A stretch of DNA of 13,298 bases. Origin: UMGS1601 sp900553335 (GTDB taxonomy: Bacteria; Bacillota; Clostridia; Oscillospirales; Ruminococcaceae). Of this stretch, positions 7,310-13,298 are shown piece after piece; within the stretch, counting starts at the first letter, position 1; every line of letters begins with the position of its first letter. The position numbers and the translations under genes were made by a program. The notes under the pieces were generated by a model. The model was not told where the DNA came from and searched no databases. It saw only the letters and a program-made list of their open reading frames with translations. The DNA lies in NCBI GenBank assembly GCA_937920725.1, contig CALEUW010000012.1:1-13298 (forward strand), in the 5' to 3' direction.

Positions 7310-7616
7310 GAGGGGAACTGATTTGTAATTCGGAATTCGGAGGTCAGAATAAAATTAATTGGCAATGGACAAAAGGGCAATCGTTTCGACAAGATTTTAC
7401 AAAAAAATACCCTTACTTCTAATAGGTATTTATCCCCTGGAGAGCGTTGTCGACTTTGTCGATACGTTTACACAGAAAAAGCAACGCTTCTTTGTGTTTC
7501 AATTTCTAATTACGAATTAAACTAAATTCCATTGAAAAAATTGCTTCGTTTAAACTGTCGTGATAGAGAGATTATACTAAGGACGCGTCGAAAAATAAAA
7601 ATGAAAGGAGCAAAGT
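7310..7616. promoter_or_regulatory. Intergenic control region upstream of spoIVB
   Basis: No gene is visible. AT-rich repeat-like sequence lies at 7325-7345 (AATTCGGAATTCGG) and 7505-7520 (TAATTACGAATTAA). Spo0A-box-like heptamers occur at 7385-7391 (exact TGTCGAA on the minus strand), 7448-7454 (TGTCGAC), 7457-7463 (TGTCGAT) and 7586-7592 (CGTCGAA). AGCGTTG (7443-7449) is the inverse of CAACGCT (7482-7488). The spoIVB promoter is probably near TATACTA (7573-7579), which matches six of the seven sigma-G/-F-like -10 bases CATACTA. I find no convincing -35, so the sigma factor stays open. Confidence 0.4.
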
Positions 7617-8819
7617 ATGAAAAAAGCTGTTAGATCCATTTTAATAACTTTAATGATTTTTTTAATTATTATTCTTTCTCTTGCAGGTTTTTATTCAACA
7701 TCAATTCCTAAAAAGCTTTATTATGAATCATACAAAGATATAAATCTATCTCCTTTTTTATCTCTGTCAAACGCAAGCTATACGCCTGCATCAACTAATG
7801 CACCGAAAACAAAAACCGTTATGCTTTTCAACTCCCTCCCCATAGGAGAAATAGAGCTTGTCAAAACGAGCCGACCTTACGTCATTCCAGGCGGAGATCC
7901 TATAGGCATAAAGCTTTTGTCAAAGGGCGTTTTGGTAGTTAAGCTTGGATCTGTTGACGGAGTTTGTCCTGCAGCAGACGCAGGCATAAGCGTCGGGGAT
8001 ATAATTTTATCCGTTGACGGAAAGGAAATAACTTCAAATGAAGATATTGAAAAAGCTATAGAAAACACCGATTCAAAAGAAATAAACATAACTCTTGTTC
8101 ACAAAGGCAAGGAAAAAACCGCAACACTGAAACCGGCTTTATCAAAACAGGACGGCTGTCATAAAGCAGGGCTTTGGGTTCGGGATTCCTCTGCCGGAAT
8201 CGGAACTTTGACATTTTACTCTGCTGAAACCTCCGGATTTGCAGGACTCGGACACCCAATATGTGATGCAGACACAAACGAAATGTTTGATATTTCAGAG
8301 GGAAGCGTATGTCAAACCAAGATAACGGGCTATCAAAAAGCAACAAACGACAAAGCAGGCGCTCTTGAGGGAGAATTTACAGTCGGAAAAATAAACGGTG
8401 AGATTTTATCTAACTGTGAGTGCGGAATTTACGGAACCTTGTCCTCCTATCCCGAAAAACGTGACGCTGTTCCCATCGCGTTCCCTCATGAAGTCGAAAA
8501 AGGCGATGCCAAAATTTTAACAACGATCAGCGGAACGACTCCAAAATATTATTCCTGTAAAATAGAGCAAATAATCACAGACGGAACAAAAAATCTAGTA
8601 ATAAGAATAACCGACCCCGACCTTTTAAATCAGACAGGCGGAATTTTACAAGGAATGAGCGGAAGCCCTATTATACAAAATGGAAGACTTGTCGGAGCAG
8701 TAACTCATGTAATGCTTGATACAAGCGACATGGGCTACGGAATCTTTGCACAAACCATGTATAACGAGCTTTCAAATGCTGTTGTCGAAAATAATATGTC
8801 AGAAAAGCTCGCTTCTTAA
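7617..8819 (+). CDS. spoIVB: SpoIVB sporulation serine protease (S55)
   Basis: This encodes a 400-residue protein close to the usual size. In sporulating Firmicutes SpoIVB is made in the forespore, crosses into the space between the two membranes and cleaves SpoIVFA, which releases pro-sigma-K processing in the mother cell. Residues 8-25 are a membrane helix. Residues about 95-175 form a PDZ domain (GVLVVKLGSVDG, then AGISVGDIILSVDGKEI). Residues 185-390 are the S55 protease domain with GLGHPICD (His213), Asp333 in ITDPDLL and GMSGSPI (Ser348). The Asp-Ser spacing of 15 equals the spacing in the Bacillus subtilis enzyme (D363/S378). AAAGGAG sits six bases before ATG 7617. It lies directly upstream of spo0A, the conserved order in spore-formers. 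All three catalytic residues are present, so it should be active. Confidence 0.97.
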   Translation: MKKAVRSILITLMIFLIIILSLAGFYSTSIPKKLYYESYKDINLSPFLSLSNASYTPASTNAPKTKTVMLFNSLPIGEIELVKTSRPYVIPGGDPIGIKLLSKGVLVVKLGSVDGVCPAADAGISVGDIILSVDGKEITSNEDIEKAIENTDSKEINITLVHKGKEKTATLKPALSKQDGCHKAGLWVRDSSAGIGTLTFYSAETSGFAGLGHPICDADTNEMFDISEGSVCQTKITGYQKATNDKAGALEGEFTVGKINGEILSNCECGIYGTLSSYPEKRDAVPIAFPHEVEKGDAKILTTISGTTPKYYSCKIEQIITDGTKNLVIRITDPDLLNQTGGILQGMSGSPIIQNGRLVGAVTHVMLDTSDMGYGIFAQTMYNELSNAVVENNMSEKLAS

Positions 8820-8983
8820 GAATGCCACTCGACCTTTATCGTTTTCGCTAGTTAAAAACAAGATGTTATAAATATTTGTAATATCCCGTGTTATTATATC
8901 AAAGCGTACTAATTTTTTCGTGAAATATATAATAATTCATCTTGATATGTCGAGAATTTTATGTTATTTTATGTTTTGTACAC

Positions 8984-9012
8984 TTGCATTGTGTAAAAGT
9001 GTATGATAAAAT
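8984..9012 (+). promoter_or_regulatory. Sigma-A-like promoter of spo0A
   Basis: TTGCAT (8984-8989) and TAAAAT (9007-9012) are 17 bases apart, giving a leader of about 160 bases before ATG 9178. An inverted repeat, TACACTT (8979-8985) and AAGTGTA (8997-9003), straddles the -35. A six-of-seven Spo0A-box match, TGTCGAG, lies at 8948-8954. The leader contains an AT-only hairpin, AAAAACT-CTTT-AGTTTTT (9054-9071). I do not see a clear sigma-H promoter, although sigma-H control would be expected by analogy with Bacillus. The remainder of 8820-9177 shows no gene and no convincing terminator for spoIVB. Confidence 0.6.
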
Positions 9013-9177
9013 TATTCAATAAGGGGATGCTTTAAAAGTAACGGCTGCTTTTAAAAAACTCTTTAGTTTTTGTAAAAAACGTGCCTTCTTAATACCGATC
9101 TCAAATCCGCTGCAAAAACGGCGATCTTTTGAATAATAAAATATATGGAGGGTTATCGACAGAAAGGAATGATTAAA

Positions 9178-9960
9178 ATGAATCAGAAAATCAAAGTGCT
9201 TATTGGCGACGACAGTGCAGAATTCGGAGTAAATCTTGCGAATGCATTACGAGGAATGGGGTTTTATGTAATAGCTAGAGCAAAGAACGGAGCTTCGCTT
9301 TTCGACGCAATTAAAAACGAAACGCCTGACGTTGCTATAATAGATGCGGTTATGCCAAATCTTGACGCTATTGAGCTTATAAAGAAACTCAATTCTTCAA
9401 ACTACAAAAAGCCGCACATTATCGTTGTAAGCTCGTTTGACAACCAGTTTGTTGAACGTACAGTCATGGAGCTTGGTGCTTCGTATTTCATGCGAAAGCC
9501 GTTTGAAGCAAAGGCTCTCGCTGAAAGAATCAATACAATTATGGGATTCTCAACAGTAACCGAAGGGGGATTTTTCGTCCACTCTTCAACATCTCAGATT
9601 AACCTTGAGGTTATGATAACAGATATTATTCACCAAATAGGAGTACCTGCTCATATTAAAGGCTATCATTATCTCAGAGAAGCGATAATGCTTTCCGTAA
9701 ACGACACTCAAATGCTTGAGAGCGTTACCAAGGTTTTATATCCAACCGTTGCGAAAAAATTTAAAACAACTCCTTCAAGAGTTGAAAGAGCAATAAGACA
9801 CGCTATTGAAATAGCATGGGACAGAGGCGATATTGACACACTTAACTCATTTTTCGGATACACTATCGATGTCGGAAAAGGCAAGCCTACAAACAGCGAA
9901 TTTATAGCTTTGATTGCTGATAAGATAAATCTTAAAAGAAAAACTGCCGTAAATTTCTAA
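9178..9960 (+). CDS. spo0A: Spo0A, sporulation master response regulator
   Basis: This encodes a 260-residue transcription factor that, once phosphorylated, binds 0A boxes and starts sporulation. Residues 1-120 are the receiver domain: acidic pocket Asp11-Asp12, phosphorylation site Asp56 in DVAIIDAVMP, VVSS (83-86) and Lys107 in MRKPFE. Residues about 140-260 are the Spo0A DNA-binding domain, found only in spore-formers, with HIKGYHYLREAI and the recognition-helix region TPSRVERAIRHAIEIAWDRG. The start is ATG 9178: AAAGGA (9163-9168) lies nine bases before it. The ATG codons at 9145 and 9169 have no suitably spaced ribosome site. The usual LDG after the MP loop is LDA here, a small departure. 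The gene follows spoIVB, has its own promoter and ends at a strong terminator. Confidence 0.97.
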   Translation: MNQKIKVLIGDDSAEFGVNLANALRGMGFYVIARAKNGASLFDAIKNETPDVAIIDAVMPNLDAIELIKKLNSSNYKKPHIIVVSSFDNQFVERTVMELGASYFMRKPFEAKALAERINTIMGFSTVTEGGFFVHSSTSQINLEVMITDIIHQIGVPAHIKGYHYLREAIMLSVNDTQMLESVTKVLYPTVAKKFKTTPSRVERAIRHAIEIAWDRGDIDTLNSFFGYTIDVGKGKPTNSEFIALIADKINLKRKTAVNF

Positions 9961-9972
9961 TCAAACAAATAC

Positions 9973-10010
9973 AAAAAAGCCTCCTGTTTAATAAAACAGG
10001 AGGCTTTTGC
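9973..10010 (+). terminator. Strong bidirectional terminator
   Basis: A perfect 15-bp stem, AAAAGCCTCCTGTTT (9975-9989) and its complement (9994-10008), has a four-base loop. A/T runs sit at both ends, so it can stop spo0A from the left. It can also stop the convergent gene ending at 10020 from the right. Confidence 0.93.
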
Positions 10011-10019
10011 TATAAAGTA

Positions 10020-10967
10020 TTAATTTTCTTCAGTATCTGTAACGACAACATTTTTTACCGCTTCAGCAATCTCTTCATCAGCGCTTTCATCGTCAACGTT
10101 AATATTCTCTTTAAATCCGTCATCGGAAACCTCAAACTTTGCCTTAAGCTTTTTATTTTCCTCTTCGCAAAGACGCAAAAGCTCCTCGATTGCTGTGTTG
10201 CTTGCAGACTGCTTGATTTCTTCCTTTATTCCAACGATTTCCTCAACCGGTGTAAGCGGCTCGGGATTTTCTTTAATATCTTCCTTTATCACTTCTTCCA
10301 AAAGTTTTTCTTTTTCTTTTGTAAGACGCTCAACTGCCTCAATCTTTTCCGCTTCAATTGCCTCAACCTGTTTTTCAAGCTCAAGCACCTTATCTCTATG
10401 TCCAAGATATTTTTTAGCATTATTCTTCTGTTTCCACCATGAATGAAGAGCTAAGAACACAATCATCAGCAAAAGCGGGGTTAAAACTAAAAGGATCATT
10501 CCCTGTATTGTACCGCTCTGAACAATCGCCCAACCGATAAAGTGATCCATCTTGTCTGCTACGCCGACGATCTGCGATGAATTAACAACAAAGGATTTCT
10601 CACTTGTATCAAATCCTACCTCATACATTACCGCATCATTTTCAGTTAAAATATTTTTAAGACGCATAGCGGTCGTACCGTAAGTAGCAACATTATCTAT
10701 TACTATTACTCTTCCGACATCGTCCTGCGTAGGTACTTTATTAGTCACAAACAAAAGCGTATCCTGCGGTACATCCGTATCTTCGCCTGCTTCCATGTCA
10801 GTTGTTCTTACCACATATAGGCTTGTATCCGACACAGACGGCGTTACATTTTGATTTTTAAAAACGAGCTTTACCGCAATTACCCACGCCGACGTAAAAA
10901 TCAAAACTATAAGACAAAGAATTCCGAACACTTTAAAAGGCGATGTTTTTCTTTCTTTTCCAGCCAT
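10020..10967 (-). CDS. Signal peptidase I-fold protein lacking catalytic residues
   Basis: This encodes a 315-residue membrane protein. A hydrophobic helix (about 12-36) is followed by an outer domain (40-145), a second membrane helix (about 153-176), then a long charged coiled-coil region (about 190-275) and an acidic tail. The outer domain and second helix follow the layout of SipW/S26-type signal peptidases: TTDMEAG where SGSMEP is expected, LLFVTNKV, DDVGRVIVID, then SQIVGVADKMDHFIGW and a helix ending in TPLLLMIVF. The position of the nucleophilic Ser appears to be Asp57. The THRI motif with the second catalytic residue reads AMRL (100-103). It should therefore not cleave signal peptides. 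The start is ATG 10967, with GGAGG nine bases upstream; it has its own promoter. The homology is judged by eye and moderately sure; the role is unknown. Confidence 0.65.
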   Translation of the reverse strand: MAGKERKTSPFKVFGILCLIVLIFTSAWVIAVKLVFKNQNVTPSVSDTSLYVVRTTDMEAGEDTDVPQDTLLFVTNKVPTQDDVGRVIVIDNVATYGTTAMRLKNILTENDAVMYEVGFDTSEKSFVVNSSQIVGVADKMDHFIGWAIVQSGTIQGMILLVLTPLLLMIVFLALHSWWKQKNNAKKYLGHRDKVLELEKQVEAIEAEKIEAVERLTKEKEKLLEEVIKEDIKENPEPLTPVEEIVGIKEEIKQSASNTAIEELLRLCEEENKKLKAKFEVSDDGFKENINVDDESADEEIAEAVKNVVVTDTEEN

Positions 10968-11020
10968 TATTAATTCCCTCCCAAAAACCATTGTTTTTTA
11001 TTCATAAACTATTTAAAAAC

Positions 11021-11049
11021 AGTATATCATAATAACCGACAAATTTCAA
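11021..11049 (-). promoter_or_regulatory. Sigma-A-like promoter of the 10020-10967 gene
   Basis: On the minus strand TTGAAA (11044-11049) and TATACT (11021-11026) are 17 bases apart, about 55 bases before ATG 10967. TGTCGG within the spacer resembles part of a Spo0A box but lacks the AA end. Confidence 0.7.
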
Positions 11050-11057
11050 GAGCCAAA

Positions 11058-11097
11058 AAATAAAATCTGCCAAGACAAAACTGCCCCGACAGATTTA
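11058..11097 (-). terminator. Probable terminator of the lipoprotein gene
   Basis: On the minus strand AAATCTG (from 11096) and CAGATTT (to 11063) pair over 7 bp around a 20-base loop. A T-rich run, TTTTATTTTTT, follows. The large loop makes it weaker than the others in the window, but it lies directly after the stop at 11106. Confidence 0.5.
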
Positions 11098-11105
11098 TTA
11101 CAATC

Positions 11106-11813
11106 TTATGAAACAGACAAGGTTATCATCGTAACCAAATCGTTTTCAATGTTAAACTGCATAACGCTCGCACCGCTCGATACGAAAACAATGCTTTCAC
11201 TGTATGCAGCATCTCCGTATTTTGATAAGACATCTTCCTTCGATGAACCTATCGTCAGTCCTGTATCTGTCAAAACTCCTTTGCCGGTAATGGAAATTTG
11301 CTTCACAAATCCTGACTGTGCAGTGATTTTGCAGTCCTCGAAAGAATAAATTGATATATCCCCCATCTGCGAAACGGTCGCCTGCAAAGCACCAAATTCA
11401 TTTATTCGTCCTGTGATATCCATTCCGAGCGTCACATATTTTTCGTTTATCATCACTGAATATGCCCCTTCGGTCATAGAAAACTTAGTTGTCGTAGTCG
11501 GTGTCATCTTAATCTTCTTAGTAGTCGTTGCAGTTGTTGTAGTAGTTGTAGTTGCAGAAGTGGTCGATGACCTCTTAGGATTTGTTTTGAGAGTTGCCTG
11601 AGTAGGTATCGGCGTGCTTGAGGTAGATCTTTTAGTGGTTTTAGAGGTAGTTTTGCTTTCGGTTTTCTTCACCAAAGTTTCGCTTGCAGTTTCTGACTGA
11701 GAGGCTTCAGTTGAAGTGTTTCGTTCGTTCAAATCTTCTTTTGCATCAGAACAGCCTGCAAACATCGAAGCTGTCATACAAACAGCAGCTAACACCAAAA
11801 ATAACCTTTTCAT
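11106..11813 (-). CDS. Thr/Ser-rich lipoprotein with C-terminal BLIP-like domain
   Basis: This encodes a 235-residue secreted protein. Residues 1-20 are a signal sequence ending in the lipobox MFAG-Cys21, so it should be lipidated and anchored outside the membrane. Residues 30-110 are a low-complexity linker dominated by Thr and Ser, with a run of seven Thr codons at about 88-94. Residues 112-235 form a compact domain in which the pattern 'LG...NEFG' (about 129-141) and then 'LTIGSSKEDVLSKYGD' (about 186-201) appears. This resembles the repeated half-domains of the SmpA/BLIP-like fold. The start is ATG 11813, with AAGGAA upstream; a longer frame would put charged residues before the signal sequence. 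It has its own promoter. Lipidation is well supported; the binding partner of the C-terminal domain is unknown. Confidence 0.8.
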   Translation of the reverse strand: MKRLFLVLAAVCMTASMFAGCSDAKEDLNERNTSTEASQSETASETLVKKTESKTTSKTTKRSTSSTPIPTQATLKTNPKRSSTTSATTTTTTTATTTKKIKMTPTTTTKFSMTEGAYSVMINEKYVTLGMDITGRINEFGALQATVSQMGDISIYSFEDCKITAQSGFVKQISITGKGVLTDTGLTIGSSKEDVLSKYGDAAYSESIVFVSSGASVMQFNIENDLVTMITLSVS

Positions 11814-11871
11814 TCTATGAACTTTCCTTTCCTTCTTCAGTTGAAAAATTAACAGTTCACTTTTCAAAAAG

Positions 11872-11900
11872 ATTTTACCACAATAAATTTAAAAATCCAA
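11872..11900 (-). promoter_or_regulatory. Sigma-A-like promoter of the lipoprotein gene
   Basis: On the minus strand TTGGAT (11895-11900) and TAAAAT (11872-11877) are 17 bases apart. A TG one base before the -10 gives it an extended form. Confidence 0.6.
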
Positions 11901-11986
11901 TCAATTTTTGTAGTTTTTTATACCCTGACAAAATTTAAAACGAGTTTCGATATTTTTCAAGCCAGATGGCTGCCTGTTAAGTTAAA

Positions 11987-12901
11987 TCAAACATTTGCGG
12001 TATATCCCAAATGTATCCAGCCCTCGGATATTTTTCCGAAATCTCCGCTTTGAGAAGTAACCGTAACAACATCGCCAGACTTCTTTGATGAAACGATTTT
12101 TGCGCTTGTTGACGGCTGCTCTCTTACATTTAATGAAGCAGTTACTTTTCTTTTCAAGGTAACGTATATCTCTCCCGAATACATTAAAGCAATCCACCCG
12201 CTCGGGATCTTCGCCCACACCTCATCATCAGATATTTTCTTTATTTCCAAAACAGTCACAGTAGTTCCTGATTTTAGACAAGCGTACTGCTGATTCAAAG
12301 CATGATCCATTCCGTCCTTTGTAAGCTCTGTTCTAAGCTTTTTTGCATATCCAACTCCTGCTCCGTAACGAACATTCAGATTTGTGTTAAGCGTATAGTC
12401 ATTTCCCTTTTTAAAGCTTACCTTGTTTTGAGGTGCATCGCTGCTTTTCTTATTGCTGTTTGTAAGATAAACAAATCCCAAAAACGACTTATCCGCAGCT
12501 AATGCTTTTATGCTGGCCTTTTTCAGTATTCCATCGTCTGCTGAAACCTCACCATCGTTGTTTGAATTTGCTTCGGTATAAAAATAATTATCCCCCGATA
12601 TTCCTTCAAGATACCTGACGTGACCCCAGATATCACCTTTATACCTTCCGTCTGAGAAAACTACGAAGCTGTCTGCTTTGGCAGTTTTTCCAACCCTGTA
12701 TCCCCTCTTTAAAGCAACATCAACAATCTGCTTCGCCGAGTCAAAACCTCCCAGGAACTCAACGCCCAGCTTTTCCTTTGCACGTCCTCTTACATAAGTC
12801 ACACATTGACCTCTGTAAGGTCCCGAAGAAAATCCTGCCCAAGAATATGCTGCATTCTTAAAATCTCCGAGTCTTTTACCTAAAAAATCATTATAATTCA
12901 T
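11987..12901 (-). CDS. CHAP-domain peptidoglycan hydrolase with two SH3 domains
   Basis: This encodes a 304-residue protein. Residues 15-145 are a CHAP amidase/endopeptidase domain: YRGQCVTYVRG (catalytic Cys33), IWGHVRYLEG (His94) and FYTEANSNN (Glu110 as probable third residue). Residues about 168-243 are a first bacterial SH3 domain (LNVRYGAGVGY...GWIAL). Residues 250-302 are a second (LNVREQPSTSAKIV...GWIHLGY). These bind cell wall and position the enzyme, which cuts peptide bonds of peptidoglycan. ATG 12901 has a perfect AAGGAGG six bases upstream. There is no signal peptide, and the 35 codons upstream in the same frame do not encode one. It therefore resembles a phage endolysin or an enzyme released by lysis, yet no phage genes are adjacent. 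The domain calls are secure; the biological role is open. Confidence 0.9.
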   Translation of the reverse strand: MNYNDFLGKRLGDFKNAAYSWAGFSSGPYRGQCVTYVRGRAKEKLGVEFLGGFDSAKQIVDVALKRGYRVGKTAKADSFVVFSDGRYKGDIWGHVRYLEGISGDNYFYTEANSNNDGEVSADDGILKKASIKALAADKSFLGFVYLTNSNKKSSDAPQNKVSFKKGNDYTLNTNLNVRYGAGVGYAKKLRTELTKDGMDHALNQQYACLKSGTTVTVLEIKKISDDEVWAKIPSGWIALMYSGEIYVTLKRKVTASLNVREQPSTSAKIVSSKKSGDVVTVTSQSGDFGKISEGWIHLGYTANV

Positions 12902-12925
12902 ACAGTTCCTCCTTTTTCTTGTCCT

Positions 12926-12978
12926 TTGCACAAATTTCTGTGCAATGTATAATATGAAACAGCAAGGACTTTTGTTAA
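12926..12978 (-). promoter_or_regulatory. Promoter and inverted repeat of the CHAP gene
   Basis: On the minus strand TTAACA (12973-12978) and TATTAT (12949-12954) are 18 bases apart. Directly downstream, over the expected transcription start, lies a perfect 7-bp inverted repeat: TTGCACA, six bases, TGTGCAA (12926-12945). It could be an operator or a hairpin at the 5' end of the message, 12 bases before the AAGGAGG box. Confidence 0.55.
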
Positions 12979-13006
12979 GCCTTTCAACAAAATTATTTAA
13001 AAACAA

Positions 13007-13298
13007 CTATGATGCACGGACTTATGCAATTATAATAATTATTTAATCTTTTATTTACAGAAGGTTTTTAATAATCCTCAGACACATTGTATTTTAATTG
13101 AATTATTCATTATTAATTATCAACTGTCATTAATAACAGTCGTCTTTCTCGACAGTTGGATTTTCTTTCTCCCTGCACTCATTTTACAACCCTTATTCCA
13201 CTGCCCTCTGTTTTTGGAGTTTGAGTTTAAGGTTTGTTTGAACGAGCCAAATCCTACACGTTTACGGTCAGAAAAACAGTCGCCTTTCTCCGCTGTTC
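13007..13298. other. Non-coding end region with repeats
   Basis: I see no gene here. CAACTGTC (13121-13128) and GACAGTTG (13151-13158) are perfect inverted arms. A 24-base segment at 13135-13158 recurs at 13275-13298, the window edge, with 19 identical positions. The remainder is AT-rich on the left and C/T-rich from about 13159 to 13215. Confidence 0.5.

Noticed and set aside
11510..11570. Triplet repeats as a CRISPR-like array
   Set aside because: They are Thr codons inside a reading frame; there are no spaced repeats of constant length.
11950..11980. Hairpin AGCC-ATCT-GGCT as terminator of the CHAP gene
   Set aside because: It has only four base pairs and no T run on the minus strand.
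12902..13006. N-terminal extension of the CHAP protein as a signal peptide
   Set aside because: It is charged, has no proper hydrophobic core, and lies upstream of a perfect ribosome site and across the promoter.
13121..13175. Inverted repeat at 13121-13158 as a terminator
   Set aside because: The loop is 22 bases, the following T-rich stretch is interrupted, and no gene ends before it on the plus strand.

Overview
The window looks like a chromosomal stretch of an AT-rich, endospore-forming Clostridia member, most likely the Ruminococcaceae/Oscillospirales group. The main reason is the linked pair spoIVB-spo0A, a hallmark of spore-forming Firmicutes. Strong AGGAGG-type ribosome sites, sigma-A-like promoters, Thr-rich linkers in secreted proteins and a DHHW-type protein agree with this. 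The taxonomic placement is inference; no rRNA or tRNA gene is visible.

Layout. Positions 1-450 hold no intact gene: there is a decayed small reading frame on the minus strand, then a promoter region with a perfect 21-bp palindrome. A 59-residue ribbon-helix-helix DNA-binding protein follows (451-630, plus, GTG start). From 6444 down to 761 on the minus strand runs a compact operon from one strong promoter (6552-6580): MBOAT O-acyltransferase, a short DHHW/AlgJ-like membrane protein that lacks its catalytic domain, an FkbH-like HAD/GNAT protein, an acyl carrier protein, and a cardiolipin-synthase-type phospholipase D. A four-helix membrane protein of unknown function (6673-7251, minus) ends at a clear terminator just upstream of this operon. 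Facing away from it are spoIVB (7617-8819) and spo0A (9178-9960). A strong bidirectional terminator separates spo0A from three separately transcribed minus-strand genes: a signal-peptidase-fold protein that has lost its catalytic residues, a Thr-rich lipoprotein, and a CHAP-SH3-SH3 cell-wall hydrolase without a signal peptide. The last ~290 bases are non-coding and hold imperfect repeats.

How the genes may work together. SpoIVB is the forespore signalling protease that triggers sigma-K activation, and Spo0A is the master regulator of sporulation entry; their neighbourhood carries several Spo0A-box-like 7-mers. The most interesting unit is the MBOAT/DHHW-stub/FkbH/ACP/Cls operon. Its logic resembles the dlt system, in which a charged carrier protein feeds a membrane MBOAT that transfers an acyl group outward. 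Here the charging enzyme would be FkbH, which in characterised polyketide pathways makes glyceryl-S-ACP from 1,3-bisphosphoglycerate, instead of an adenylating ligase. I infer a glyceryl (or related three-carbon) decoration of a cell-surface polymer or lipid; the substrate is not shown by the sequence.
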